A DNA stretch of 64,000 nucleotides, taken from assembly GCA_041650475.1 (NCBI GenBank), contig JBAZLD010000002.1, positions 51,690 to 115,689 on the forward strand, read 5' to 3'. Shown piece by piece: positions 18,641 to 27,070 of this stretch; the stretch's first letter is position 1, and each line of letters begins with the position of its first letter. A program made the position numbers and the translations under genes. The stretch is from JAIPGX01 sp041650475. GTDB lineage: Bacteria > Babelota > Babeliae > Babelales > UASB340. The notes beneath the pieces are model-generated. The model made no database searches. It had not been told where the DNA came from and saw only the letters and a list, made by a program, of their open reading frames with translations.

Positions 18641-18674
18641 GTAGCGCTGGGCGAAGCGAAGCTGGTGCCCCGCG
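18641..18674 (-). repeat. Family A palindromic repeat, copy A3 (inverted)
   Basis: The reverse complement reads CGCGGGGCACCAGC, a variant spacer, then CGCCCAGCGCTAC. It faces A2, closing a 186-base element between degT and tmk. It also reads in frame into tmk, so a false longer start at 18665 exists inside it. Confidence 0.85.
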
Positions 18675-18682
18675 ATTTTAAT

Positions 18683-19315
18683 ATGAATCATAAAAAATTA
18701 TTAATCTCGATAGAAGGCATAGATGGTTCTGGAAAAAGTTTGCTTTCTCTAAATTTATATAAAAAATTTTTAGAGAAAAAATTAGACGTAGTTTTAACTA
18801 AAGAACCTGGTGGTACAATTTTAGGTCAAAAATTGCGTCATATTTTGCATGAGGAAAAAGAGTATGTTTGTGATCTATCTGAATATTTACTTTTTGCTTC
18901 AGACAGAGCGCAGCACTTTGCCCAAGTTGTAATTCCAGCTTTAAATCAAAATAAAATAGTAATTTCAGACCGCATGGCCGATTCTTCTTTGGCCTATCAA
19001 GGCTATGGACGAGGGCTTGATATGGAAATGATAAAAAGTGTCAACAAATGGGCAATGCAAAATATTGAACCTGATTTAACTTTTTATATTAAAATTGACG
19101 CAAAAACTGCTTTTGATAGAATCAAAAAACGCAATGAAACTTTGACTTCTTTTGAAAAAGAAAAATTAGAATTTTGGAATAAGGTTTCTACCGGTTTTGA
19201 GCAAATTTTTAAAAACAAAAAAAACGTTGTCGCACTTAATGGGACATTAAAACCTGAAGAAATTGCAGATATAGCGTTCGATATATCAACCCAGCGCTTA
19301 TGCGAGCTGGGCTAA
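18683..19315 (+). CDS. tmk: Thymidylate kinase
   Basis: Tmk phosphorylates dTMP to dTDP. I start at the ATG at 18683, giving MNHKKLLISIEG; an alternative in-frame ATG at 18665 lies inside repeat A3. The P-loop is EGIDGSGKS (about 9-17), the dTMP-binding motif is DRMADSSLAYQG, and SDRAQHFAQ is present. The final residues (about TQRLCELG) and the stop are encoded by a palindrome at 19288-19315, unlike the AT-rich body. The normal end of the protein seems to be reached before that, so activity should not be affected. holB follows, a common arrangement. Confidence 0.95.
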   Translation: MNHKKLLISIEGIDGSGKSLLSLNLYKKFLEKKLDVVLTKEPGGTILGQKLRHILHEEKEYVCDLSEYLLFASDRAQHFAQVVIPALNQNKIVISDRMADSSLAYQGYGRGLDMEMIKSVNKWAMQNIEPDLTFYIKIDAKTAFDRIKKRNETLTSFEKEKLEFWNKVSTGFEQIFKNKKNVVALNGTLKPEEIADIAFDISTQRLCELG

Positions 19316-19339
19316 CGAAAGTATCACCCTTATAAAGGG
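19288..19339. repeat. Palindromic element at the tmk 3' end
   Basis: A hairpin CCCAGC/GCTGGG (19290-19311) with the GCTAAC tail resembles the end of family A repeats. It supplies the last codons and TAA of tmk. It is followed by ATCACCCTTATAAAGGG (19323-19339), a small palindrome shared with 8465-8481. Confidence 0.65.
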
Positions 19340-19374
19340 TTCAGTTGTTTTTACAAAAATAAATTTATTAAAAT

Positions 19375-20145
19375 ATGATGTTAATACCAGCACAATTATT
19401 TGTAGGTCCAGAAGATTCGTTATTACAGGAAACAGAAAAAATTTTGCAAAAAAATTTTTGTAAAAATAAAAATTCAGAAAATAAACAAAGTTGTTTTTGT
19501 TCTGAGTGCAAAAAAATTAAAAATCAGCAACACGAATCTATAATTTGGATTAATCCAGAAAAAAATTATTCTGTAAAAGATATAGACATAATTTTTGAAA
19601 AAATAAGTTTTAAATTAGAACAAGATCAAAAATTTTTTTTTATATTAAAAAAAACACAATATTTTAATGACGCTTGTGCAAATAAACTATTAAAAGTTTT
19701 AGAAGAACCACCAGTTGGTTATAATTTTATTTTGCATACAAACAATTTAAATATAATTTTGCCAACAATAAAATCACGATGTTACATCGTAAATTTTGTA
19801 GATGACAATTTACAAAATCTATCTTCACACTCACTTTTATCTTTTTTTTATAATAATAATTTAAATAATCCTGTAGAATTTGAAAAAGAATTAAAAAAAT
19901 TAAATTTAACTGATAATCAAAGTATAGAGCTTGCAAATGAGATGCTTACTTTTTATGCTCAAAAAATAATCGAACTGCATAAAGCCGATTTTAATTCAGA
20001 TAAAGAAAATTTAAACAAATTTGAAAAAATATTTGAATTTTTAAAAGAAAAAATAAAAAAGCTGCCACAATCTGGTAGTTCAAATATATTTTGGAAAAAT
20101 TTATATATCTCTTTTCCCCTAAAAATAATTTATCATAAATTATGA
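19375..20145 (+). CDS. holB: DNA polymerase III delta-prime-like subunit
   Basis: This is a clamp-loader AAA+ subunit of 256 residues. Characteristic strings are NKLLKVLEEPP, followed by ILPTIKSRC, as in HolB/DnaX. A cysteine cluster CFCSECKK (about 42-49) matches the zinc module. The N-terminus is short and no Walker A is evident, as is usual for delta-prime. It lies after tmk and overlaps the next gene by four bases (ATGA), which implies translational coupling. Confidence 0.88.
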   Translation: MMLIPAQLFVGPEDSLLQETEKILQKNFCKNKNSENKQSCFCSECKKIKNQQHESIIWINPEKNYSVKDIDIIFEKISFKLEQDQKFFFILKKTQYFNDACANKLLKVLEEPPVGYNFILHTNNLNIILPTIKSRCYIVNFVDDNLQNLSSHSLLSFFYNNNLNNPVEFEKELKKLNLTDNQSIELANEMLTFYAQKIIELHKADFNSDKENLNKFEKIFEFLKEKIKKLPQSGSSNIFWKNLYISFPLKIIYHKL

Positions 20146-20840
20146 GCTTTCTAGCAAAAACAAAAAAATACTTATTATTTTTCATAGAAACACAACTTGT
20201 AACAAGCCTTTTTGCTTTACCAATTCTTGTTTGTTGGGGTATGCCATTATCAATTGCAACTTTTTTAGGAAATTTAATTTTTGAACCAATTTTAGCAATA
20301 TTTTTAATTTTAAGTTCTCTGGTATTTTTTACAGAACTGTTTAACATGCCCAATAATTTTTTAATATTTTTATTAAACAAATTGGCCTTTGTTTGGGAAA
20401 AAATGCTTGATTGGGGACAAAGTTCTTGGCTACTTTGTTTTGCAAAACCAAGCTTAATAATACTTTTTTTAATGTTTTTAATATCCTTTTTAATTTTAGG
20501 TCACAAAAAAATAAATTCTAAAACTAAAAAATTATTAGCTTTAACTCTTTTTTTATTTATAAATTTTTTTGTTTTATATTTTTTTCAAACTTTAACAAGA
20601 CCAGAAAAACTAATATATCAAGATAAACTTTATATAACAGTTCACGATAACAAGCTAAAAATTACAGATTATGGCTTATTAAAATATAAAAGATCTTTAG
20701 ATAAATTTTTAGAATTTGAACTAAGACCATTTATATTAAAAAATTTTGGCACTCTAAAAGTAGAGAGTTTAGAATTAAAATATAACAGCAAATATAAAAA
20801 TAAGATTATTAAAGAGTTTGAAGAGAATTTTGATTTTTAA
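20142..20840 (+). CDS. Membrane protein resembling a ComEC/Rec2 fragment
   Basis: This 232-residue protein has about five hydrophobic segments. Its start, ETQLVTSLFALPILVCWG then GNLIFEPILAIFL, resembles the part of the ComEC competence domain with the Q-x-x-x-x-P and ANL-x-x-x-P patterns. ComEC proteins are usually 400-800 residues, so this would be only the C-terminal part of the channel domain plus a short soluble tail. No metallo-beta-lactamase domain is present. It may be a remnant or a reduced permease. The assignment is tentative. Confidence 0.55.
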   Translation: MSFLAKTKKYLLFFIETQLVTSLFALPILVCWGMPLSIATFLGNLIFEPILAIFLILSSLVFFTELFNMPNNFLIFLLNKLAFVWEKMLDWGQSSWLLCFAKPSLIILFLMFLISFLILGHKKINSKTKKLLALTLFLFINFFVLYFFQTLTRPEKLIYQDKLYITVHDNKLKITDYGLLKYKRSLDKFLEFELRPFILKNFGTLKVESLELKYNSKYKNKIIKEFEENFDF

Positions 20841-20854
20841 TTATTGCCGACAGT

Positions 20855-20883
20855 TTTTGACTGCACACGGGGCGCGGTCAAAA
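20855..20883. repeat. E-type hairpin of a non-autonomous D/E unit
   Basis: Arms TTTTGACTGC and GCGGTCAAAA surround a GC-rich loop. It is related to the E hairpin TTACTGC/GCAGTAA at 9152-9173. Together with D4 at 20924-20987 it rebuilds the E-spacer-D order seen next to RAYT 1. Confidence 0.65.
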
Positions 20884-20923
20884 TGAAATAATATATATTT
20901 CTTTATTTTTTTATATTTTGTTA

Positions 20924-20987
20924 GTTCAAATTAGCTGCGCGTTTCGTGTTGCTAACAGAGTGTTAGACCCCAGTGTGTACTGGGGAA
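20924..20987 (+). repeat. Family D palindromic repeat, copy D4 (degenerate)
   Basis: TTAGCTGCGCGTTTCGTG then GAGTGTTAG matches the D layout with substitutions. The terminal hairpin CCCCAGT/ACTGGGG (20968-20985) keeps the GTGT loop of D3. It also lies just downstream of the gpsA stop and could serve as its terminator. Confidence 0.7.
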
Positions 20988-20996
20988 TAAAAAAAC

Positions 20997-21992
20997 CTAT
21001 TCCCACACCAAGTCAGAATTCATGATATCATCTAAAAAATTATTAAAAGATCTATTTTCAAAAATAATTTGATAAATACCCGTGCATACAGGCAAGTTAA
21101 GATTGTGTTTTTGTATAAGTTGATAAACAGATTGAACTGTATTAATACCTTCAGGCAAAATTCCCAAAATTTTTTCTATCTCCTGTAAACTTTTGCCTTC
21201 ACCTAAAAGTTGCCCAACAGTCATATTTCTACTCTGCAAACTACTTGAAGATAAAAATAAATCACCCAACCCACTTAAACCATACGTAGTTTTGGATTCC
21301 CCTCCTAAAAATTTGCAAATTTCAGCCATCTCGGCAAAACCACGAGTAAGTAAAAATGCAATAGTATTTTGACTACTCAAATATCCTCGAGCAATACCAA
21401 CAATTAAAACTAAAACATTTTTGAGAGCACCTGCAACTTGAATTCCAATGACATCACAAGACATGTATGGCATAAAATATGAATTTTTTAAATTTTGGGC
21501 TAACTCTTGCGTTAAATCTATATTACAACATGCAACAGTAGAAGCTGAATAACACTGATTAGCTAACTCTTGTGCAAAATTTGGTCCCGAAACTACACCT
21601 ATTTTTGTATTTGTTCCTAAAACATTTTTTATAATATTGCTAGGCAAAAAAAATGTTTTTTGTTCTATGCCCTTGCTAAGCACTACAAAAATTTGATCTT
21701 TTTTTCTAAATTTTTTCACTTCGAATAAAATTTGTCTTAAAAATTTTACAGGTATAGCTTCAAAAACCCACGTGCTACCTAACAGTGCTTCTTGCAAATT
21801 ATTAGTGGGTATTATATTAGAACTAAGTTTTATGTTTGGTAAATATTTGAAATTTTCTTTGTTTTTTAAAATGTCTTGGGCAACTTCTTGCTCATAACAC
21901 CATAATTTAACTTCAAAATTATTATTTGCTAAAACTGTTGCAAAAGCAGTACCAAATGCTCCCGCACCTATTACAGTAACTATTCCAGACAT
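20997..21992 (-). CDS. gpsA: Glycerol-3-phosphate dehydrogenase [NAD(P)+]
   Basis: GpsA makes sn-glycerol-3-phosphate from DHAP for phospholipid synthesis. The Rossmann motif is GAGAFGTAFA (about 9-18), with SKGIEQKT, GPNFAQELA, and AGALKNVLVL carrying the catalytic lysine. I start at the ATG at 21992 because GGGAGAG lies directly upstream; a TTG at 22004 would include the RBS in the coding region. 331 residues is normal. uppS ends just upstream on the same strand, giving a lipid-synthesis pair. Confidence 0.96.
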   Translation of the reverse strand: MSGIVTVIGAGAFGTAFATVLANNNFEVKLWCYEQEVAQDILKNKENFKYLPNIKLSSNIIPTNNLQEALLGSTWVFEAIPVKFLRQILFEVKKFRKKDQIFVVLSKGIEQKTFFLPSNIIKNVLGTNTKIGVVSGPNFAQELANQCYSASTVACCNIDLTQELAQNLKNSYFMPYMSCDVIGIQVAGALKNVLVLIVGIARGYLSSQNTIAFLLTRGFAEMAEICKFLGGESKTTYGLSGLGDLFLSSSSLQSRNMTVGQLLGEGKSLQEIEKILGILPEGINTVQSVYQLIQKHNLNLPVCTGIYQIIFENRSFNNFLDDIMNSDLVWE

Positions 21993-22013
21993 TAACTCTC
22001 CCAAAAATAAAAT

Positions 22014-22703
22014 TTAATATCCAAAATTTCTTTTTATGTTTTTAAAATCATGCAAGCATTTATCAAAATCTGCCATCGTAATATCTGGCCACAAACAATC
22101 TAAAAATATAAATTCACTATAAGAAGCTTGAAAAAGTAAAAAATTACTAATTCTTTTTTCACCACTGGTTCTTATTATCAAATCGGGATCAGGTATACCA
22201 ACAGTTAATAAATGCTGACTAAAAAGATTTTCATCTATCTGATCTTCAAGCAAAATACCTGCTTTAACTTTTTGAGCAATTTTTTTTGCCGCTTCAGAAA
22301 TTTCGTTTTTAGCGCTGTAACAAAACAAAATGTTTAAAATTAATTTCTTCAAATTTTTTGTTTGTTCTTCTGTTTGAGCAATAAGGTCACAAGTATTAAT
22401 TGGAAATAAATCTCTTTTACCCAAAAATCTTACACTTACCTCTTGTTTTATTAGTTCAGGCAATTGAGAAGAAAATTCTTCAATCAATAAATAATTAAAT
22501 AAATAGTTTTTTTCTGTTTGAGATCTATTAAAATTTTCTATAGAAAAAGCATAAAAAGAGAGATATTTTATGTTATTTTTTAAACAAAATTCAACAGCAA
22601 TTTTTAAAGCTGACAAACCCTTTTTATGACCTAAAAAAGTTTGTAGTTTATTCTTTTTTGCCCATCTTCTATTACCGTCTGGAATTATGGCAAGATGTTG
22701 CAT
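22014..22703 (-). CDS. uppS: Isoprenyl transferase (undecaprenyl diphosphate synthase)
   Basis: UppS elongates farnesyl diphosphate to the C55 carrier for peptidoglycan and LPS glycans. The catalytic aspartate is D9 in IIPDGNRRWAKK, with FSIENFNRS and the C-terminal LIIRTSGEKRISNF motif intact. The 229-residue length is typical. It is divergent from the HAD gene at 22894. Confidence 0.96.
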   Translation of the reverse strand: MQHLAIIPDGNRRWAKKNKLQTFLGHKKGLSALKIAVEFCLKNNIKYLSFYAFSIENFNRSQTEKNYLFNYLLIEEFSSQLPELIKQEVSVRFLGKRDLFPINTCDLIAQTEEQTKNLKKLILNILFCYSAKNEISEAAKKIAQKVKAGILLEDQIDENLFSQHLLTVGIPDPDLIIRTSGEKRISNFLLFQASYSEFIFLDCLWPDITMADFDKCLHDFKNIKRNFGY

Positions 22704-22798
22704 TTTAACCCTTTTTTATATAAAAATTCTAATTTTATAAATATTAAACATAAAATATACCGTTTTTTTAATAAAAACAAGATCAATTTATTGACTAT

Positions 22799-22827
22799 TT
22801 GACATAATAGCTTTAATAAATTATTAT
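22799..22827 (+). promoter_or_regulatory. Candidate sigma-70-type promoter for the HAD gene
   Basis: TTGACA (22799-22804), a 17-base spacer and TATTAT (22822-22827) give a near-consensus promoter about 65 bases before the ATG at 22894. Confidence 0.45.
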
Positions 22828-22893
22828 AATTTATGCTTAATTTTAATACAAAAACATTAAAAATTACTGAAGTTGGGGAGGGTCAAAAAAATT

Positions 22894-23577
22894 ATGAAGA
22901 TAATAAAAAATAATATAAAAGCCGTTATTTTTGATATGGACGGCACAATTATCGACACAGAAAAAATCTGGAAAAACATAACAAAACAATATTTGCAAAA
23001 AAAAGGTTTTTTAACACTTTCCCAACAACAAGAACAAATATTAGATTCTCTTTCTGGGATAGGGCTTGAAAAAGCTTGTTTAATATTGAAAAAAGAATTT
23101 AAAATTGCAAATCCAATAGAAGAAATGATGCAAGAAAAAATTGTCCTTGCAAAACCTCAGATGTTAAATAATGTTGAATTTATCAAAGGTTTTCAAGAGT
23201 TTGCATATCAATTAAAAAACAATTCTATTCCAGCAGGAATTGCAACCAATGCTGATGGTGATACACTTGCAACGCTAAATAAAAAAATGAATTTTGAAAA
23301 TTTTTTTGGTAAAAACATATTTTGCGCAGAACATGTTGGAAACAAATTAAAACCAGATCCAGCGGTTTTTTTACATACAGCAGATAAATTAAATGCAAAA
23401 CCAGAAGAATGCCTTGTGTTTGAAGACTCTATTCATGGTTTTATGGCTGCCCAAAAAGCAAACATGAAATGTATTGCAATAAAAAATACAATAAATAAAG
23501 ATCAATTACATCTTGTTCATGGATATATAGATAATTATGCACAAGCAGAAGAAACAATTAAGAAACTAATAAAATAA
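22894..23577 (+). CDS. HAD-family phosphatase, beta-phosphoglucomutase-like
   Basis: This cytoplasmic HAD hydrolase has the nucleophile motif FDMDGTIIDT (13-22), a helical cap, the threonine motif GIATNADG and the C-terminal LVFEDSIHGF. The second aspartate of DMDG favours phosphatase activity. I start at the ATG at 22894 with GGGAGGG upstream; a TTG at 22873 is in frame but would include that RBS. The substrate is unknown. Confidence 0.88.
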   Translation: MKIIKNNIKAVIFDMDGTIIDTEKIWKNITKQYLQKKGFLTLSQQQEQILDSLSGIGLEKACLILKKEFKIANPIEEMMQEKIVLAKPQMLNNVEFIKGFQEFAYQLKNNSIPAGIATNADGDTLATLNKKMNFENFFGKNIFCAEHVGNKLKPDPAVFLHTADKLNAKPEECLVFEDSIHGFMAAQKANMKCIAIKNTINKDQLHLVHGYIDNYAQAEETIKKLIK

Positions 23578-23614
23578 TAATTTTTAAAAACATGTTTTTA
23601 AAAGAGGTTATATT

Positions 23615-24700
23615 ATGAAAAATATTAAAAAATATTTAATGGCTACTTTAGCCATTTTATTCTTTTTTTCAGCAAACTTTGCAATGGGAGATGGATTGCT
23701 TCCTACCGTAAATGAAATCTTTCCACCAGTAAAAGAAGGTAGTGGAAAGATTCTTATAATTAGTGGTGTATCAACATCTGGAAAAACTACGATTGCAGAT
23801 CATTTGCATCACTTAATGCTTAATATTCCAGAAGATCAAGAAATAGAAGAAACTGATTCATGCGAAGAAAGTGACTGGGAACATTTAGCATTAGATGAAA
23901 TGAAATGGAAAGGTCTTAATATAAACAAACTCACAGGACGAAATTTCAGAAAATTCGAAACCGCCTATAATAAAAAGCAAGGTCAATTAAGCTCAATTAA
24001 TTATTATTTATGCATAAAAGCAATAGAAAAAGCTAATATTGGAATAAATGTAATTTGCGATACAGTATTAGATGAGGGAGGCGATAATCTTAATGCATTT
24101 GTTTCTGAAATAAGATCAAAAAAAATTCAATGTTATTCAATTTTAGTTTATTGTCATATTAATGAAATTTTAGAAAGATTAAAAAAAAGAAATGAAGATT
24201 CTGATACTGAAAATCATAGAGATGCATTTACAAATGTCATAGTACCATATAGTACAATGTATTCAACTTCACCAAGAAGCGATTGTAGTCCAAGAGGACC
24301 GCTTGGGAGCTTAACTAAAGACAATATCAGATCTATATCTACAAGTCCACTAGTACACGGCTGCGTAGAAACATACACACAAGAAAAATTTCAAACCAGA
24401 CTTGAAAGTATATTTGGTTTTCTTAATGAAAGCGAAAAAGTTTATATATATCCTAAAGCGAATTATGATTTTTATGTTCAGAATCAAGATCCTGAATTAA
24501 GAAATGAAAATACAGCAGAAACTTGTGCTCAAAAAATAAAAGCATTTATTGATACTAAAATTGGTAACTCTACTTTTAAGCCAATAGAAGAAGAAGATAT
24601 AAGTTTTGCTGATCAATTAATTAATGGTAATGATAGTTTTTTTGAGAAAGAAGACGACGACGAAGATAGTAATAGCAATGATAAAGAAGAATTAAACTAA
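23615..24700 (+). CDS. Exported P-loop kinase-like protein
   Basis: A signal peptide (about residues 1-25, ending NFAMG) precedes a P-loop, GVSTSGKTT (about 51-59). The layout after it (a CDTVLDEGG strand and CHINEILERLKKRN, an Arg-rich lid-like helix) recalls the zeta-toxin and chloramphenicol phosphotransferase kinases. The C-terminus is an acidic Asp/Glu-rich tail. A nucleotide-using kinase outside the cytoplasm has little ATP unless it is delivered into a host, so it may be an effector. This is an inference. A hairpin terminator follows at 24721. Confidence 0.75.
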   Translation: MKNIKKYLMATLAILFFFSANFAMGDGLLPTVNEIFPPVKEGSGKILIISGVSTSGKTTIADHLHHLMLNIPEDQEIEETDSCEESDWEHLALDEMKWKGLNINKLTGRNFRKFETAYNKKQGQLSSINYYLCIKAIEKANIGINVICDTVLDEGGDNLNAFVSEIRSKKIQCYSILVYCHINEILERLKKRNEDSDTENHRDAFTNVIVPYSTMYSTSPRSDCSPRGPLGSLTKDNIRSISTSPLVHGCVETYTQEKFQTRLESIFGFLNESEKVYIYPKANYDFYVQNQDPELRNENTAETCAQKIKAFIDTKIGNSTFKPIEEEDISFADQLINGNDSFFEKEDDDEDSNSNDKEELN

Positions 24701-24720
24701 ATTTAAAAATAATTTTCTAA

Positions 24721-24756
24721 AAAAAGCCTTAAAGTTAAAAAACTTTGAGGCTTTTT
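24721..24756 (+). terminator. Rho-independent terminator
   Basis: Arms AAAAAGCCTTAAAGTT and AACTTTGAGGCTTTTT pair with one G-T wobble around an AAAA loop and are followed by a T-run, twenty bases after the stop of the exported kinase-like gene. Confidence 0.85.
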
Positions 24757-24837
24757 TATTTTTTAAGTAAGATAAAAAAACAAAATTTAATTTATTACTA
24801 AATAACAATTAATTTATTCAAACAGTTAGGATCAAAT

Positions 24838-25422
24838 ATGTCACAAAACAAAATATGGTTTAAAAATTGTTTAGAAAATAAAAATTTAATTTCAAAAATA
24901 GAAAAAATTAAATTAATAATAACAGATGTTGATGGTGCATTAACAGATGGTTATATCTATATAACTCCAGATAGAGCAGATACTGTATCAAAGAAATTTT
25001 CTGTTCAAGATGGTTTTGCAATGAGCGAAGCACTTAAAAACAATCTTATTAGAATCGCATTTTTAAGCGGCAGAAATGATGTAGTTACAAAAATACGTGC
25101 AAAAATGCTTGGTATTCCTGACGATATGTGCATAATTGGTTCTACAAACAAACCAGAAAAAATAAAAACTTTACAAAAAGATTATAAAATATCAAAAGAG
25201 GAAACTTTGCATTTTGGTGATGATTTTTTAGACTATCAAGTAAAAGATGTAGTTAGTATATTTGCATGTCCAGATAATACTCCATTTTATATAAAACATG
25301 CAGCAGATTTACTAATACCTAAAAAATCAAATAATAATGCTTTCAGGCTATTATTAGATTTAATTTTATATGTTCAAAAAAAGCACTTTGTGCAAGAATT
25401 AATTACAAAATCTCTTGAATAA
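24838..25422 (+). CDS. kdsC: 3-deoxy-D-manno-octulosonate 8-phosphate phosphatase (KdsC-like)
   Basis: This HAD enzyme without a large cap removes phosphate from KDO-8-P in LPS core synthesis. ITDVDGALTDG (about 28-38) is the nucleophile motif; the usual DVDGVLTDG has Val where Ala is found here, with both aspartates kept. FLSGRN and HFGDDFLD are the other motifs. The neighbour encodes an LptC-like protein, as in the kdsC-lptC order of E. coli. At 194 residues it matches the family. Confidence 0.9.
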   Translation: MSQNKIWFKNCLENKNLISKIEKIKLIITDVDGALTDGYIYITPDRADTVSKKFSVQDGFAMSEALKNNLIRIAFLSGRNDVVTKIRAKMLGIPDDMCIIGSTNKPEKIKTLQKDYKISKEETLHFGDDFLDYQVKDVVSIFACPDNTPFYIKHAADLLIPKKSNNNAFRLLLDLILYVQKKHFVQELITKSLE

Positions 25423-25450
25423 TTTTTAAACATAAAATTCATTTAAATAA

Positions 25451-25960
25451 ATGGTAATAAGAATAAAAAATTTTTTAAAAAACTTACTTAAATCAACTTA
25501 TATTTTAATACCAATTATTATAATTGCTTTTACTCTTTTTTATTTTTCTAAAACAGAAAATAAAAAAATAAATAAAAAAAAAGTAAATAATAATTTAAAT
25601 ACAGCACAAATTGTAATTCAGGATTTTAATTTTCAACAGGTTGACAATAACAACAATTATAATTGGAAAATTAATTCAGAATCAGCAAAACTTTATAAAG
25701 AGACAAATAAAGTAGAGTGTCTAAATATTGTTTGTAATTTAATAAAAGATAATAAAGAAATAGCAAAACTTAAATCTGAAAAAGCTATAATTAATAAAAA
25801 TAATAACAAAGCTTATTTAGAAAAATTATCTGGACAATTTTATAATAACATAATCTTGGATGCACAAGATGCAGAAATTGATTTAAAAGATCAGAATATT
25901 ATCATGACAAATGGAGTTATAACTCAAATTACACAACCCGACAAGCAACTACAGCCGTAA
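25451..25960 (+). CDS. lptC: LPS export system protein LptC-like
   Basis: A single N-terminal membrane segment (about 14-32) anchors a short beta-rich periplasmic domain. The spaced pattern of W-x-I-x-S-x-x-A (nt 25660-25690) and repeated strands with AKL, AII and AYL fit the LptC beta-jellyroll. LptC passes LPS from the LptBFG extractor to LptA. The gene follows kdsC and overlaps the convergent comF gene by 32 bases at its 3' end. Identity is weak by eye, but the context supports it. Confidence 0.7.
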   Translation: MVIRIKNFLKNLLKSTYILIPIIIIAFTLFYFSKTENKKINKKKVNNNLNTAQIVIQDFNFQQVDNNNNYNWKINSESAKLYKETNKVECLNIVCNLIKDNKEIAKLKSEKAIINKNNNKAYLEKLSGQFYNNIILDAQDAEIDLKDQNIIMTNGVITQITQPDKQLQP

Positions 25961-26597
25961 AAGATTTTGTTCCAAAATTATTTAAAACTTTTGCAGCATT
26001 TTTTAATGTTGCGCCAGTGGTACAAAGATCATCAACAAATAAAATATTCTTGTTTTTTAATTTTGCTAAATATTTTGGTTTTACAACAAAGGCACCCAGA
26101 AGATTATCTTGTCTATCTTTAAAAGATAATTGTGATTGAAAAATAGTTTTTTTGTTACGTCTCAAAACATTAATAACCGGAATGCCCGTTTTTTTGCTCA
26201 AATATTTTGCCATGACATGTGATTGATTATAACCACGTTTTATATAACGCGTCCAATGTAATGGTATCGGAACAATAAAATCTATCTCTAAATTTTTTAT
26301 AGGAATTTTTTGTAAAATCAATTTAGCTAATTGTTTGCTGGCTAAAATATCTGAAAAAGCTTTTTTTAAAACTAATGAACGTAAAGGGTCTTGATAATCA
26401 GAAACAGAAAAAACTTTTATATTTTTATTTTTTGTAACCGCTAAATAAGTCGATACAATAGGTTTAATTTTTCTAAAACAATTATTACAAAAAATTGCAT
26501 CTTGATCTGTCAACTGATTACAAGACCGACAAAAGGTTGGGAAAAAAAATTTTTTTAAATTTTTTATAACTAATCGTAAAATCAAACCGTCATCCAA
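25929..26597 (-). CDS. ComF-family phosphoribosyltransferase-like protein
   Basis: ComF/GntX-type protein with a four-cysteine zinc module (C23, C26, C38, C41) and a PRTase fold. The PRPP loop is ILFVDDLCTTGATL (about 186-199) and the central motif is RGYNQSHVMAKYL. In naturally competent bacteria ComF helps DNA uptake, but its enzymatic role is unsettled. The start is a TTG overlapping the end of the PgpA-like gene by 16 bases; no ATG is available nearby, so the exact start is uncertain. Confidence 0.87.
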   Translation of the reverse strand: MDDGLILRLVIKNLKKFFFPTFCRSCNQLTDQDAIFCNNCFRKIKPIVSTYLAVTKNKNIKVFSVSDYQDPLRSLVLKKAFSDILASKQLAKLILQKIPIKNLEIDFIVPIPLHWTRYIKRGYNQSHVMAKYLSKKTGIPVINVLRRNKKTIFQSQLSFKDRQDNLLGAFVVKPKYLAKLKNKNILFVDDLCTTGATLKNAAKVLNNFGTKSFTAVVACRVV

Positions 26598-27070
26598 ATA
26601 ACAAGATGTATAATTAAATTACTTATAATACCAGCAACTACATCTCCTAAGATTATACCTAATCCAAATGGAAGATTTTCTGTTTTATGATATATGTTAC
26701 GATAAATAAGCGCTCTTCTTGCAAAATTTATAATATGAAAAATAACAAATCCAAAAACAGCTAGCTTAAAATAAAATGGTACATAAATAAATGTAACAAT
26801 AAGTCCAACTATTTTATCAATTACAATATTTTGTGCAAATTCTTCAGAAATAAATTTTGATGCAAGCCAAACTACTAAAAAAACAAAAATTACTGCTAAT
26901 AAAGTGACCCAATTAAAAAATGTAATGTTAAAACTACGTAATAATTTTCCAATAATTATTACGGGAAAAGCAAACAAAGATGCTATAACGCCACCAAATG
27001 GCCAATAACCAATTTTACCTAATGTAGAAATATCATAACAATATTCTTCAACTCTTCTTAAAATTCCCAT
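26582..27070 (-). CDS. PgpA-like membrane protein with altered catalytic site
   Basis: Four hydrophobic segments and the overall motif order of phosphatidylglycerophosphatase A are visible: WPFGG near 23-27, NIVIDKIVG at 81-89, FHIINFARR at 111-119 and LGDVVAGII at 141-149. In active PgpA these are typically a PGTWGS loop, VIDEVVG, FRxxDxxKP and DDxxAG. Here Glu is Lys (K86), the FRxxD motif has no acid, and the DD pair is GD. It may be inactive or repurposed. It overlaps lspA at 27048 and comF at 26597, so it is part of a tight operon. Confidence 0.65.
   Translation of the reverse strand: MGILRRVEEYCYDISTLGKIGYWPFGGVIASLFAFPVIIIGKLLRSFNITFFNWVTLLAVIFVFLVVWLASKFISEEFAQNIVIDKIVGLIVTFIYVPFYFKLAVFGFVIFHIINFARRALIYRNIYHKTENLPFGLGIILGDVVAGIISNLIIHLVIWMTV

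Noticed and set aside
18665..18682. Longer tmk start with six extra residues
   Set aside because: These codons are part of repeat A3; the ATG at 18683 gives the normal Tmk N-terminus.
21993..22004. TTG start of gpsA
   Set aside because: The TTG overlaps the RBS GGGAGAG that serves the ATG at 21992.
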